64,000 nt of DNA from Atherinomorus stipes (lineage: Eukaryota; Chordata; Actinopteri; Atheriniformes; Atherinidae): contig JALJCO010003968.1 in the NCBI GenBank assembly GCA_023101725.1, positions 558,001 through 622,000 of the forward strand. Reading direction: 5' to 3'. Positions 48,201 through 59,701 of the stretch are shown here, piece after piece. Numbering within the stretch: the first letter of the stretch is position 1; every line of letters begins with the position of its first letter. The notes under the pieces were generated by a model. The model saw nothing but the letters and a program-made list of their open reading frames with translations, was not told the origin of the DNA and did no database searches. The translations under genes were made by a program, and so were the position numbers.

Positions 48201-50890
48201 GTTTTCTTTTTCTTTCTTTTTTTTTTGCGTGTTTTATACAATTGCGAAGCTTAACCGCTCAAACCACATGGAAAATGTCCCCACACCCTTAAAAAAACGG
48301 TTACATTTCTCTTTCTGTGTGAGTGTGTATGTGTGTGCGCGCATTTGTGAGGGAGTTTGAAAGAGAGAAAGAAAGTAAGAGCACACCCTGATATTTCCTG
48401 TCTACAAATAAAGGCCACAGCTTCTGTGTTCATATGTGCAAAAATACATTGTATGTGTGCGCGCAACAGCACCTAAGTTGGAGTGCAAATTGTTTTAAAG
48501 CGGGAAACACATGACGTTGTACTGTATAATCAGCTCCTGTGGACAAAATGTTAAAAAACCACCAAATAAATGTCAACGCAATCATGTACATCTAGAGCAC
48601 ATTTATATACTCACACCATCCAATGACACCATCAAGTACAGGTCATACAAACCAAAACAAGGGGCCATGCACTGAAGCAAATGTGTTTTTATCCTGCAAC
48701 ATAGCCAAACTTGTTCAGATTTAAAGGAACAAATGACACAGGTGACATTGGACGCAAAGGCCGAGACATAAACACCATTCTTGTGTGATAATAAACCCAA
48801 TATCAGCTCTCTGGACGATTTCAACCGTGACAATGGCTTTCAACAGATAGAAAATGACAAATCTCTGAGGTTTCATGTCTGTTCACTTCCTCTGTGATTT
48901 CTCTCTCTCTCTTGACGACAGAGTGCATGTATGTGCCACAGAAAAAGAGGAGAGGCCCTATCTGTACTTGAACACTCACCACTACCACAAATAAGTGAGC
49001 GTGATTCATCACTTCCTTCCTACTAAGCATGAATAGTGCAAGAGCAGAGGGTGTAAACCGAGCGCTACAGCTCAGAACACCAGGCTCTCCACCCCTCTGC
49101 AAGCATGCAAGTGTTCTATACTATATGTACAACCTGAGATTGTGTGCATGTGTGGAAGCATGCACACGCACAATTCTGTTACACATGACAATCATTTCTA
49201 CTTCCACATAAAGTCAGTTTATCCTGCTTTAGATTGGCTTTTTTGAGCATTTGAGTTTTCATATGACAAATGTAGCTTCATGTGTTTGTGTTTGTGTGTA
49301 CGTGCAGTATGTGTTGCTTGTGAGAAAACCTCCAAAAAAGCTCTGCTCTCGACCTCTGGTGCCATCTGTCAGTGACAGGGCAGAAATACAAATCAGATAC
49401 AGTCAGATAATACACCATGCTCGCTCCTTCCATTAGAGCAGCCTACAGAAATAAACTAGGTCAGACAGACCAGCAGCCAGCTGTGTGTGTGTCTGTGTGT
49501 AATAAGGCACATGCGCCTCTCTTTGTGTGAAGAGACAGCTATATGTGTGTGGGGGATGGGTTTTGAGTTAGTATTGAGGGTTTATAATGTTCTTACTTGT
49601 GATACTGCACACTTAACAGTCACAAGTAACATATAGACAAAAGGCAGCTCATCCTGCCAGCAGTCCTTAAAAGATGTCAAACTGAGGAGGCACTTCTAGG
49701 CTGTGTGACGGGCCAAAGGAGCTGGGTGACAAATAAAGGCTCTTATCTGAGGCTGAAATTAGACTACAGCCAGAGCGCAACTGATGGGGAGCGTATTAAA
49801 CTCTCAAAAACGAACCTCCCGGGAGGGTGATGCAAGGCAGAGGCAACGCTGGCGTAATGCAGACAGATGCGTCCTCCTCTCTCATATCGCTGAGATGCTG
49901 CTAAATTATGAATGAGGCCCCATGTATCTCTTCAATGCAAAAGACTTCTCTGCGTGCTCAACATATAGTGTTTGTTTTTGTTAATGTCTCATGCTCGGAT
50001 GTAGTCTCCTATAGTCACTGTTGGTTGTGATAAAAATCTTAAATGAAAGGTTCACAAAGTAGCGAGGCAATTCTAAATCCCCTTTGTTTGACTGTAACTG
50101 TGCACAGAGCAGATTGCTTATTGGTGCCTAGCTAAGAAAGTTCGTTCAACAGATAGATGCTTTACAAGATTGCAACATTTTTTGGCAGATGCGTAACTAA
50201 TTTAAAGGCTCATTTCCAAGTCTCTCTTTTTGCAGCATCAGATCTCATCCTGAGCTAAAACCTGTCCTATATGAATGTGACATTACTCACATCACATACT
50301 GTGCATGCTTTCATGATCATAAACTGTAGCCTGTCTGTGGATTTAAGCCTGCTATTGTCTGAATATAAATCTAGATTCAAAGCAGCTTCTTTTACTCATT
50401 CTATGTGATAAACATGGAGCAATATGAGCTGAATAATAAATGACTGCACGCCTTTCAGTATTATTTCAAACGCGGGTCTTCTATTTATAGACGCTCAAAC
50501 ATTTCCTTCTCCAGCTAACTTTCTCTGTTTTTTTTGTTTTTTTTTTCTTCCTCCAACCGATTTCAGGCACAGATTGTAAATTCGGTCACAAGGGAGGGTC
50601 AATGATTCTCATTTCCTGCAGTTTGGTCCTCTTTAACCAAATGACTCTCCACTCCCTGAATTCTCTGAAGTTCCTCTGAGATAACTGCAGCTGCTTGTGT
50701 GTCTCTTGTGTGCTTGCATGCGTGAATCTGTGTGCACACACACCAGCTCATAATGTGCAGTGTGGCATGTGTCTGCAGGCATGTGAGCGTGGTGCATGAA
50801 GTTAGATGGAAAAATGACATGAGATGAAAAGGTTAATATTTTCCAGACTGGTGGGTGAGAGGTGATAGCTTTGTTCATGTACTGTGGGTT

Positions 50891-50945
<55 letters not shown>

Positions 50946-51279
50946 CGTGTGTGTATGAGAGTGCTTGTTTTATTGCACATCTATTTTCTGTGTGGGTGAG
51001 AATAAGAAAAGTTTTGTGTAATGTATTGCTATGTTCTCAGAAAGTGGATCACTTTCCCTAAAGTGTTGTAAAGTGTGCTCACTAGTTATGTTTGTTACAT
51101 TATGTGTAAGGTTGTTTCAACAGATTATGCAAGTAGTGGAACATCATGTGACAGACTATAGGGACAAACATTCATTTATTTGCTACAGATCAAGTCAGTT
51201 TAATAGGATTTCCCTTCATAAAAACAAACCATTTTTTTCATTTTTGCACACTACTTAGGAATCATATCACAGGAAGTTG
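42296..51279. other. pten-fas spacer, middle part; no gene seen
   Basis: 9-kb gene-free stretch. I looked on both strands for splice-bounded exons with conserved domains and found none. It contains simple-sequence patches: T run 43872-43890, G run about 44530-44538, A run 45307-45320, CA/GT-rich patches at about 47180-47275 and 48315-48335, and the long GT repeat at 50895-50940. Weakly conserved regulatory elements cannot be recognised from one sequence. Confidence 0.5.
50895..50940. repeat. (GT)n microsatellite
   Basis: About 23 uninterrupted GT units. Confidence 0.95.
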
Positions 51280-51281
51280 TT

Positions 51282-51316
51282 GAATAATAACAATAATGAT
51301 AATAATAATAATAATA
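51282..51316. repeat. (AAT)n microsatellite
   Basis: Tandem AAT/ATA units with one or two interruptions, directly before a dispersed repeat. Such A-rich tails often sit beside retroposed sequence. Confidence 0.85.
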
Positions 51317-52100
51317 GCTTGTATTTATAATGTATAGCGTTTTTAAAAGATCACAAATCGGCTTTACAGTTCAGATTAAAGAAGGTAAAATACAGAGATG
51401 CTCTATTGGGATAAACTTGTCGATTGAAGCAAACTTTTTTTTAACATTGACTGAACCTGAAACCAGATTCGCTCAAATTCTTGATAAAAATGGCAGATGC
51501 AGTGAAGAAAAGAAAGTATTTTGCAGAGAAAAGAGCTTTAGAAAACCATGGGCTAACACTGGTTTGGTTTTTACCCACTTCCGAGCTTTGAAGGAGATGT
51601 TTGGGGCTGATGAGCGATCGGCCATTAGCCCGAGGGGAGGGGCTCTCAGTTTGAATAGTGTTTACAAACAGAAACGGGGGAAATCTCCGGACTCTACCTT
51701 TAATAGAGATGGGAATTGTGGAATCAATAAGTCTTCTCTTGCCATGTATTTGTTATGTCTAACTACTAACCTAGAGTCCAATCAGCACAATTTAATTCAT
51801 GTTGGAGGTGACGGAAACAGGACCAATAATGAGAAAGTTGGAATTGGTGGAGTTCAGTTTGAGAAAAAATTGTGTTGCATTCAGAGACTAATGTGAGTGA
51901 GACAGTTTGAAAGAGAAGTATGAGTCTGGGGGTTGACAGATTTAGTAGATATGCACAGTTGAATGTTGTCGCCATAGCAGTTGAAATGGAGACCGTGATG
52001 GTGGATGATCTAGCTGAGGGTGAGGATGAAGGGGTTGAAGAAGAGAGGACCAAGCACCGAACCCTGGGGGACTCCTTGGGACGGGGGAGGGGGATTGGGA
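51317..52100. repeat. Mosaic dispersed repeat
   Basis: The left part, GCTTGTATTTATAATGTATAG then GATCACAAATCGGCTTTACAG (51317-51395), and the right part with CAGTTGAATGTTGTCGCCATAG, GCAGTTGAAATGGAGACCGTGATG and ACCGAACCCTGGGGGACTCC (51950-52080) resemble separate blocks of one multi-kilobase teleost dispersed repeat. Between them, at about 51400-51705, lies a different GC-richer sequence including ATGGCAGATGCAGTGAAG-like text, perhaps an inserted element. A 188-codon open frame (51330-51896) runs across all of these, so it is not a gene. Confidence 0.5.
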
Positions 52101-55100
52101 AGGAGCAGTTACTTATGGAAATGAATAATTATAGCAATAGGAAGCAACATTTTCGGGGAAATGTCAAAACTTGACAAATGATTTATGACTTTAGGGAATA
52201 TTGTTTTATTGATTTTAAGGGAATATATAAAACTCACATTCATGCTGTGATTTAAACTTTGCAAAAAAGCAGTATAGATTTGATCCCGGAGCATTATGCT
52301 GGAATTGACAAGTTGTCACTCCATGTAATTTTCATTTTCCACTGTATTTAGCTAGATTCACTGTTCCAAGACTTCCACTTTCCAAGATCAGGGTAGTAAT
52401 GACCAAATCACTGATTATGATGCTTCATAATTTCACTCCACAAACTAGGTGTCGTCACAATGGCTATGTCCATGCATATAGTTCTGATGCTAAAGTGCCT
52501 GTTGGGAGTGCTTTTGGTAGTAGACAAGGGTAAGTGCGGGCACTGCAAGCAAATAGGAGCAAGCTGTGAAGAACTATGTGCTCTGACACCTCTCTGTCAT
52601 AGTGTTGAGGTTTTAAGCTAGCACTTCAGCATGTCTTCCCTTTGCTTACCCATAACACAGGTTGTCCATACAGGACACTGCATAAGACCAACCCATATTT
52701 CACACCATTGTTCTATCAGCTGCATAAATTCAAGTTTGCCCATTGTTTTTTTTGTTTCTACCTAAAACACATCTCCAAAAGCTGACTGTCCATATTCTAC
52801 CTAATATGTCCCACTTCTTAAAAGGTTCCACTACAAAAACATCATTTGAAAACAATTACATTATCCACTCCTTAATACTGACCCTTATCAATTAAATATC
52901 AAATAGCTGGTTTTATTACTTAGTGTTTAGGTTCTAAGGTTGACTGGGTATACTGAGCGCTCCAGTCCAGCAGGTAACCAGGTACCTCTGGTTGGCAGTT
53001 GGCTCAAAGCCTCAACAAGACACAGCTGCTTTACAGTTCATGACAAGGTTTTGGAAGTGAAATGACCCCAGAAAAGGGAAGAGAACAACATCCCCTCATA
53101 TATCCCCTCAAATAATGTTTGAAGCGGCTTCGCCTGAGGGCAAAGAGGACAGGTTAAGGACAGGACATGCAGCGTTTGGATCGGCTTGGCCTCGCCTACA
53201 GGCTCAGCACAGTCTTTCTTTGCTGCTGTCCTGTTTTGATTGAGCCCCTAACTGGATTTTTCCAATACCAACAGTCCCAATTAATCCATCTCTAAGAGGT
53301 TTTCAACCAGCATTATTTCTGTCTTTCCTCTGGAAACAAGACATCCAATCTAGACTCCTCACTATTGTCTTCCCACCAGACAGCGAAATGCATGACTGCT
53401 CCCGGCCAAATCCCCCTTCCATGTGCAGACTCAGACTCTTCTGCCCACAGATCCTCTCGACTCTAATTAGGCAGACCACTGGACGTGTTGCTGGGGGATA
53501 TCTCTCTGCAAAGACTTATCATCAAGTGGCAGCTTTACAGATTTATGTCTTTTCATCTAGTGTGTGTGCATGTTTGTAAGCTGGTGCTGAGGGAGAGAGT
53601 AGAGAAAGACAGGGAGATGCTGTAATTGTGTTTGATGATTTGGAGAAGAACACATTGCATTTTTTTTATGTATGGTAGAAAACAGCAAAAGACAAAAAAA
53701 AAAAAAAATTGCCATTGAGTGCGTGTGAGAGCTGCAACATGTTGCACAGCCCTGCTGCTCATGCACTTAAAGTGTACAGTATGCTTCAGATCTATTGAAC
53801 TTACTGAGCTTTCCCATGAGACCTGCGTCATCAGCAGCGAGGTTATTTCCTGAAGTTGAAGAGCAGCATTACTGTCTTCCTGTTCTGAGAGAAAAGAAGC
53901 ATCAAGTTTGTCTTCCCAGTAACATCTATTGGACACTCTAGGCACACAAGAAGTTACTGTTTTATATATTTTCCTCATATTAGTCATTTACCTTTTCTGG
54001 ATATCATAAGTAAAGACATCTCTGCCTACCTTCAGCATCTGAACTGAGCTAAACATTAAAGGTGCAAAACATCTGAGACTCTGCATTCTAAGTCATTTTA
54101 CATATAGATAGAATAGATAAGATGTTTAAATCTAAAAAATCTCAAAGTTGCATCTACTGCTGCAAGTCTGAACTGAAAGTAAACTCTGCACAACTCTAAA
54201 GGCATTTATGGATTATAACTATCTACAGGCCTAACTGCTCTGACTCTGCAAGAAACACTGCATTTTCATTTGAAGAAGTTCAACCACAAGCCGGTACAAA
54301 ATTAAAAAGGAAGCATTCTTTCACCACATGCACGAAATCCGAGATTAGCTAATGCATAAGGGGAGTTACTGCAGGTAGAACAAAATGTGACACTAAAGTG
54401 CATGTAGTGCAATTTCAGGAAAAACCTGTTGCTTTACTTGTCATTTTTAGGTAACACTGCTGTGACCTAATTTCCAGAAAAAAACTGGTGGCATCGAAAC
54501 TACAGTTGACTAAATCCATTAAACACACAGCAGTGATGAACTTGAGCACACAGAAAACTGCAGGCGTGTCCTCTCTGTCTTTTACTCAAGGAGAAGATGC
54601 GTTACCTGCCATCTTCTCTGAACCATCTCCTCATTCTTTGTCTGTGTCTCTGGGGATGCTTTGGAACAAGACCCCTTCCAGCAGCTTCCTCCTAACAACA
54701 AAAACATTATCTTCTTAAATCTTTTTTTTTTTCTTTTCCCTGTCCCTCCATCTCAGTGGAGCCATTACCCTTCCTTACTCTGCATATGACCTGGGGGCGA
54801 TGGGAGGTGGAACACATTGGCCATGGATGATTATGCTCCTCCACAGAGAAGAAATCTATGAGCTGTAGCTCTCTGGTGGTGGCTTTCCAGTTATTTGGCT
54901 TTGTAACAATACAGCAGACTGTAAGAGTAATGCCTCCGCAGTGGCCTGCAAGGAACAGTTACATGTCTTTTTTGCATTTAGCGTTAGCCTTTGCAAAGTA
55001 GAACATATGGCAATAATATTTGCATTTGTGCAGACAGCAACAGACTTAGCTTATCTATAATCTAATTGAAAAAAATTATACAGAAATATTATGGACAGAA

Positions 55101-55603
55101 CTATTGCTCTTCTTTTTTCATTAAAAACAAACATACAATAAAACTATTTCTATGTTGAGGGTTGTTGTCTTGCTGCATGACCTACTTTGACGTTTCAGCT
55201 CATTTCCTGGCATTTTCCTTTAGAATTCACTGGAGAAATTCAGAGTTTTTTTTTTTTTTTTTTTTACATCACCAGCAGTACTTCATCCTAGCCAGCAGCA
55301 AAGCAGACTCAAACTATGATCCAACCATCACCATGTTTCACAGATGAAACCAGCTTCACTGTCTTACTCTCTACATTGCAGTTCTTTCAAACTCTTCAGG
55401 GATGGTGTTGTGACCTTTGCAACCTTTTGGATCCAGTAGTCTTAACCACTCTTTTCTGACAATTTTTTCCCCGTATTTGTTTTATTGGCTTGTCTGTTTA
55501 TATTTAATGAACAGATCTAATGTTTTAATTATGCAGAAATTACATTATTAAGGGTCTCACAAACTGTTAACCTCTACCATACTTGTTTTATAGTTTTACT
55601 GCA
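52101..55603. other. pten-fas spacer; no gene seen
   Basis: 3.5 kb without recognisable exons or bounded repeats. Long T runs occur at 55242-55264 and an A run at 53695-53708. Short open frames, such as 53553-53987 (minus), are low-complexity. Confidence 0.5.
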
Positions 55604-56037
55604 CAGTAGAGATGGGAAATATGGACTAAAAAATGTATTGCGATAATTTATGTTTCTTATCATGTTAACGATAAGAGACGATAAAAAACATCAGCCTATT
55701 TGTATCATAAAACTCACTACATTCTGTCTTGAGAGCCCTAAAATAATAATAAAAGGCTCTAAACTACATTAACTAAGTTCAAGTGGTACACCTGTATTGT
55801 AAAACTGTAGTGACACCAAACAAACATGAATGAAATATGAGAACAAATTTAACATTTATCTAAACAGTGCAAGCAGCAAGCTATATATAAATAAAAAAGC
55901 AACTATATATTTAATTAATTGTAAATACAACCCGATAAAATAAATATATCTTTTTTATCCTGAGATGACAAATTATTAGCATGTGGAATTTCTTTGACAA
56001 TATATCGCACACAACAACATATTGCCCATTCTTACTG
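55604..56037. mobile_element. MITE, hAT-like, CAGTAGAGATGGGAAATAT ends
   Basis: The left end CAGTAGAGATGGGAAATAT and the reverse complement of the right end (CAGTAAGAATGGGCAATAT) match at 15 of 19 positions. The interior has GATAATTTATG and ATCGCACACAACAACATATTG motifs typical of teleost hAT-derived MITEs. Length is 434 bp, non-coding. Confidence 0.7.
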
Positions 56038-56097
56038 CGCAGCACACATTATATTTTAAAAATATGTTAAAATTTAACAATATTTCCTAAAACATCA

Positions 56098-56680
56098 GAG
56101 CTGTGTCTCAAACCGCACACTTGCCCAAGTGCACTGAAATTCAGTGTGTAGTGCGCACTATGTACTATGTCTGTAGTGCACACTGTTGTCGCAAAATGCT
56201 GACCCAAACTGAGCACTGCACTTACAGGAAATAACGGACTAGCATTGCCTGCTAGCGTATGCTAATGCTTCTGTGCCGGTATAACTGCAGCCTCAAACAA
56301 ATAACCAGATCATAACTATCATCAGGGAGTGAACAGCTTGGTAGCATGCCACAATATACATTAGTAATTATGTCTAAATCATTTTATAAATATTACTTAA
56401 ATCAGTACAATTCAGCCTCCGCTGCAGCAGGGGTCGCCACCGCTTCGCTCACCGTCATTATTCAGCTCTGAAAGCAGTTCGAAAGTCCCACCTCTTCCAC
56501 TACGTCAGGAAGATGCCGTTTAGCGCGAGTAGTGTGCTTCGTTTTGCACTTTGTTTTTGGCCATTTTTAGGGCACCATCATTTCAGTGCACGGAATTTTG
56601 GCTTAAATGACAGCATGAATGCACTACACACTCAAAAAGAGTTTGAAGTGCTCAAGTGCGTAGTTTGCCCAGGAGTCTAG
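56098..56680. mobile_element. Probable MITE with complementary ends
   Basis: The left part has CACTTGCCCAAGTGCACTGAA and TGTGTAGTGCGCACTATG. The right part has the inverted counterparts GTGCACTACACACTCAAA and CAAGTGCGTAGTTTGCCC. The interior is GC-richer with CGCCACCGCTTCGCTCACC. The ends are degenerate, so exact borders are uncertain. Confidence 0.5.
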
Positions 56681-56682
56681 TT

Positions 56683-56880
56683 CAGGGATCGTCAATCCTG
56701 GTCCTTGTGGGCCGGTGTCCTGCAGGTTTTAGATGTTTCCTTGCTGCAACACACCTAATTCAGAGTCAGAATCTTAATGTCAATCTCTGCACAATTACCT
56801 ATTAATCTGAGTCAGGTGTGTTGCATCTGATAAACTTCTACAACTTGCAGGACACTGGCCTCCGAGGAGGATCCCTGGCC
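56683..56880. mobile_element. Short hairpin MITE (CCTGCAGGTTTTAGATG type)
   Basis: The left arm, CAGGGATCGTCAATCCTGGT followed by GGTGTCCTGCAGGTTTTAG, and the right arm, CTTGCAGGACACTGGCCTCC ending GGATCCCTGGCC, are inverted copies of each other. Length is about 198 bp. A related truncated copy lies at 60764-60870. Such elements are frequent in teleosts. Confidence 0.75.
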
Positions 56881-56900
56881 TAGTTCTAGCAACTCTTAGA

Positions 56901-57123
56901 GAGGGATGTCCAAATCCGGTCCTGGAGAGCTACTATCCTTCCTTTTTTGGAACACACCCTCTCCCACACACCTGAATCAAATTGGCTAATTCTCTCATGC
57001 ACGTCATTCAGCTCTGCAAGGGCCCGGTAACGAGCTGTTCATTTGATTCAGGTGTGTTGGAGAAGAAATGCAGCCAAAATGTGCAGGATAGTAGCTCTCA
57101 AGGACTGGACTTGGGCACCCCCG
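56901..57123. mobile_element. Short MITE (GGTCCTGGAGAGCTACTATCC type)
   Basis: The left arm GGATGTCCAAATCCGGTCCT, followed by GGAGAGCTACTATCC, is mirrored by the right arm GGATAGTAGCTCTCAAGGAC then TGGACTTGGGCACCCCCG. About 35 nt of terminal inverted repeat; total about 223 bp. Non-coding. Confidence 0.78.
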
Positions 57124-57423
57124 TCTTAAACCATGCTATTGCTGACTTGCTCGCATTACCATTACCATGTCAACATACAGACATGTGGCAAGAGTTATGT
57201 TTGCTGTGTTCATCAACGTGGTCAAATTAGCAGTAAACAAAAAGTACAGAGTAAACAAACAGGGTTCTTTTTGTGCAGAACAATGACTTGATGATGACGC
57301 CAGAGAAAATATTACTATGGTACCACCACTGAACTAATAATGTAAAAATAACAGGAAATAACTAAATTCAGCCTATAAACTCAGTGCAACCCAGTCTCAT
57401 CCAATAAGATCATTAGTGTTTTT

Positions 57424-57805
57424 TTAAAGGGATACTGTGTAACTTGTGAGCCAAATATTAACCAAATATTATAAAATATTGTAAAATTATTATGAATTTA
57501 AGTAATAATAGATGATTTCTGGGGTCAATATATAGCACTTGACACATGTCAGTGCTCCGAGGGAGCTGCCATCCTCAAAAACCAGACCCTGAAACTTTGC
57601 AAGAGTGCATCCAGGTCCAGCTTGGATCATGTGGCCTGGAGCGTTTGGCTTCATGGCTTCATTACTTCAAATCAGCAGGTCAAAGTGGTCTGCGAACACG
57701 ACTCCAAAACACGGATAGACTATTAAATAGTGTGACCGTTGTGTGGCCTGTGGGAAGTTACAGGTTTAGTGCCCATAGTGCAAAAGTTACACGGTATCCC
57801 TTTAA
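57424..57805. mobile_element. MITE with TTAAAGGGATAC terminal inverted repeats
   Basis: The left end TTAAAGGGATACTGTGTAAC and the reverse complement of the right end (TTAAAGGGATACCGTGTAAC) match at 19 of 20 positions. Length is about 382 bp. It has TTAA at both outer edges, like the elements at 16263, 21623 and 63149. The interior is non-coding. Confidence 0.85.
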
Positions 57806-58730
57806 TAGAAAGAAAAAAATTGTCCTTCACCACCTGAGAGTTAATTTTGTTCTATAAGTGGGCCACATGAACTTCAGTAGAGGTAAAGATCCAACTCTGA
57901 GACTCAGTGGGACTCCAAAAGGCTGAAATCTGATACAACACAAGCAAAACAACCAAATCCCACAGGAGTTCTCCTTCAAGTTAATTTTTTCCCAGCCAAA
58001 AACTATTTTCCTACTTTTGTTTAAAGATTAATTTGTATCCAACACCACTGAGCAGAAATCAAACAGATATAGCATTGTTTTGGAACATGGGGTAGCGGTA
58101 AGAACTTTCTAGCAACACTAAGAATGCATTTTCTGCTGTAGAAATTACTTCCAGCATGTTAAGATCTTCATCAGTTCAATCTCAGAGAACTTGGATCAGC
58201 GACTCAGTTAAACTTAGTACTGACTCTTGGAGCAACATTAAGTTTTCTCCTCAGTCCAGCTCTGCGGTGCTTCACTTGCCTGTCACTCAACTTTATGTGT
58301 CCGATTTCCCGCTCAGGGGGAAAACAACCAATGTGAGTCAGTAATGGGTCATGCCCACATGGCAAAGAAGATTGCATGTTTTGAGCTTCACTTTACCAAC
58401 TTGTCGCATTTCTGAAACCCAAAGACAAATGGATGTTGTGAACTCAGTATGCAGTAATAAAAATCTCTATTGTGCACTTGGAGATGATGGTTGGCGGTTC
58501 CAGTAATCAAACATTTGATCTATTTCTATAAGTTTGTCAACAAGTATTCTGACTTTTAACAGACCCTCTAAAAACTTTATAACAGTACATTTTGTATTTT
58601 ATTATCTATACTATAATTTGACGACATGGCCATCTTTCCAGCAGTTATCGTACAACAAAAAGGAACAATACCACCACCTAGTGGCAAATACGGTATCTGC
58701 AAACTATTGACTTTACTCATGCAAATAATG

Positions 58731-58761
<31 letters not shown>

Positions 58762-59701
58762 GAAACGGATGTGTCTATCCTCAAATTCGGATCTATGAAT
58801 AAATAAAAAATAAGAACTGAGAAACAATACTTAAAAAAGAGCACGTAATAAAATCATTAGTCTTCAGATTGCAGTACTTTTGAGGTTACTGGACTTGAAA
58901 CTGAAAAAACAAGACATTTAAAGTGATCTCCATAGTGTCCGGGAATGGCTTCGGTTTGTTTATGGCTGTGTTATTAACAAATATTAATTGTGAACTACAC
59001 TGATTTTCATCTAAAAAATGTTAGTCATTTTTGTTTCAAAAACTGGCTTTGGGGTTGAAGATGCTTTTGGGGTAAGCCTTTCTTTAGAAAGAGAAAACCC
59101 TAAAAAAAAAAACAAAAAAAAAAACCCAGAAAAACAAACTAAAACTAGGAAATAATTTGATTTGTAGTGAAGCCACCTTGCATCAGTGCAAATTCAATTA
59201 AATATGTAACCAGTGTTTGGCTCAGTGTTTGTTTTGCATCTTGAGAACAAGACAAATCGAAAATATAAAATATCAAATTTGGTAAAATCTTGTTTTAAAT
59301 CTTTAATGTGGTAAATCAATACCTTTTGACACAACATTTGTTATACCTCTCTATTTCCTCTTACAGGCAGATGTTTTTCCGGGTCTTTCCAACAGTTGTG
59401 TAGGACTTGTATAAAAATAAATAAATAAATTGAATAAAAAATTAAAAAGTAGATGAAAAACACAGCACGTTGCACCTCCCCTCCCCTTTTTTCTTTCTTT
59501 AAAAAAAATCTATTTATTTATTGTCATTATTCTTATCATTCCTATTATCTTAAAATGTGTAGGTTGTGCTGGAGCAGTATATGTCCGGACATGTTTAGCC
59601 TATCACAGAACCTGAAAAGTGAAATCGACAACACCGGAAATCCCCCAAAAAGCCACTGTACGTTTACTGGAAAAGTTGCGAGGGAGGACGGTCAGGACTC
59701 A
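57806..59701. promoter_or_regulatory. fas upstream region
   Basis: About 1.9 kb before the fas start codon. It is AT-rich with an ATT repeat (58730-58761) and A runs near 59103-59124. I recognise no core promoter motif. The last 249 nt are open in frame with the fas ATG, with in-frame upstream ATGs at 59453, 59555 and 59591. Confidence 0.4.

Noticed and set aside
51330..51896. 188-codon open frame, the longest uninterrupted frame outside the known exons apart from minpp1 exon 1
   Set aside because: It runs across junctions of a mosaic dispersed repeat, has no recognisable domain, and its neighbourhood shows repeat text. Chance frame.
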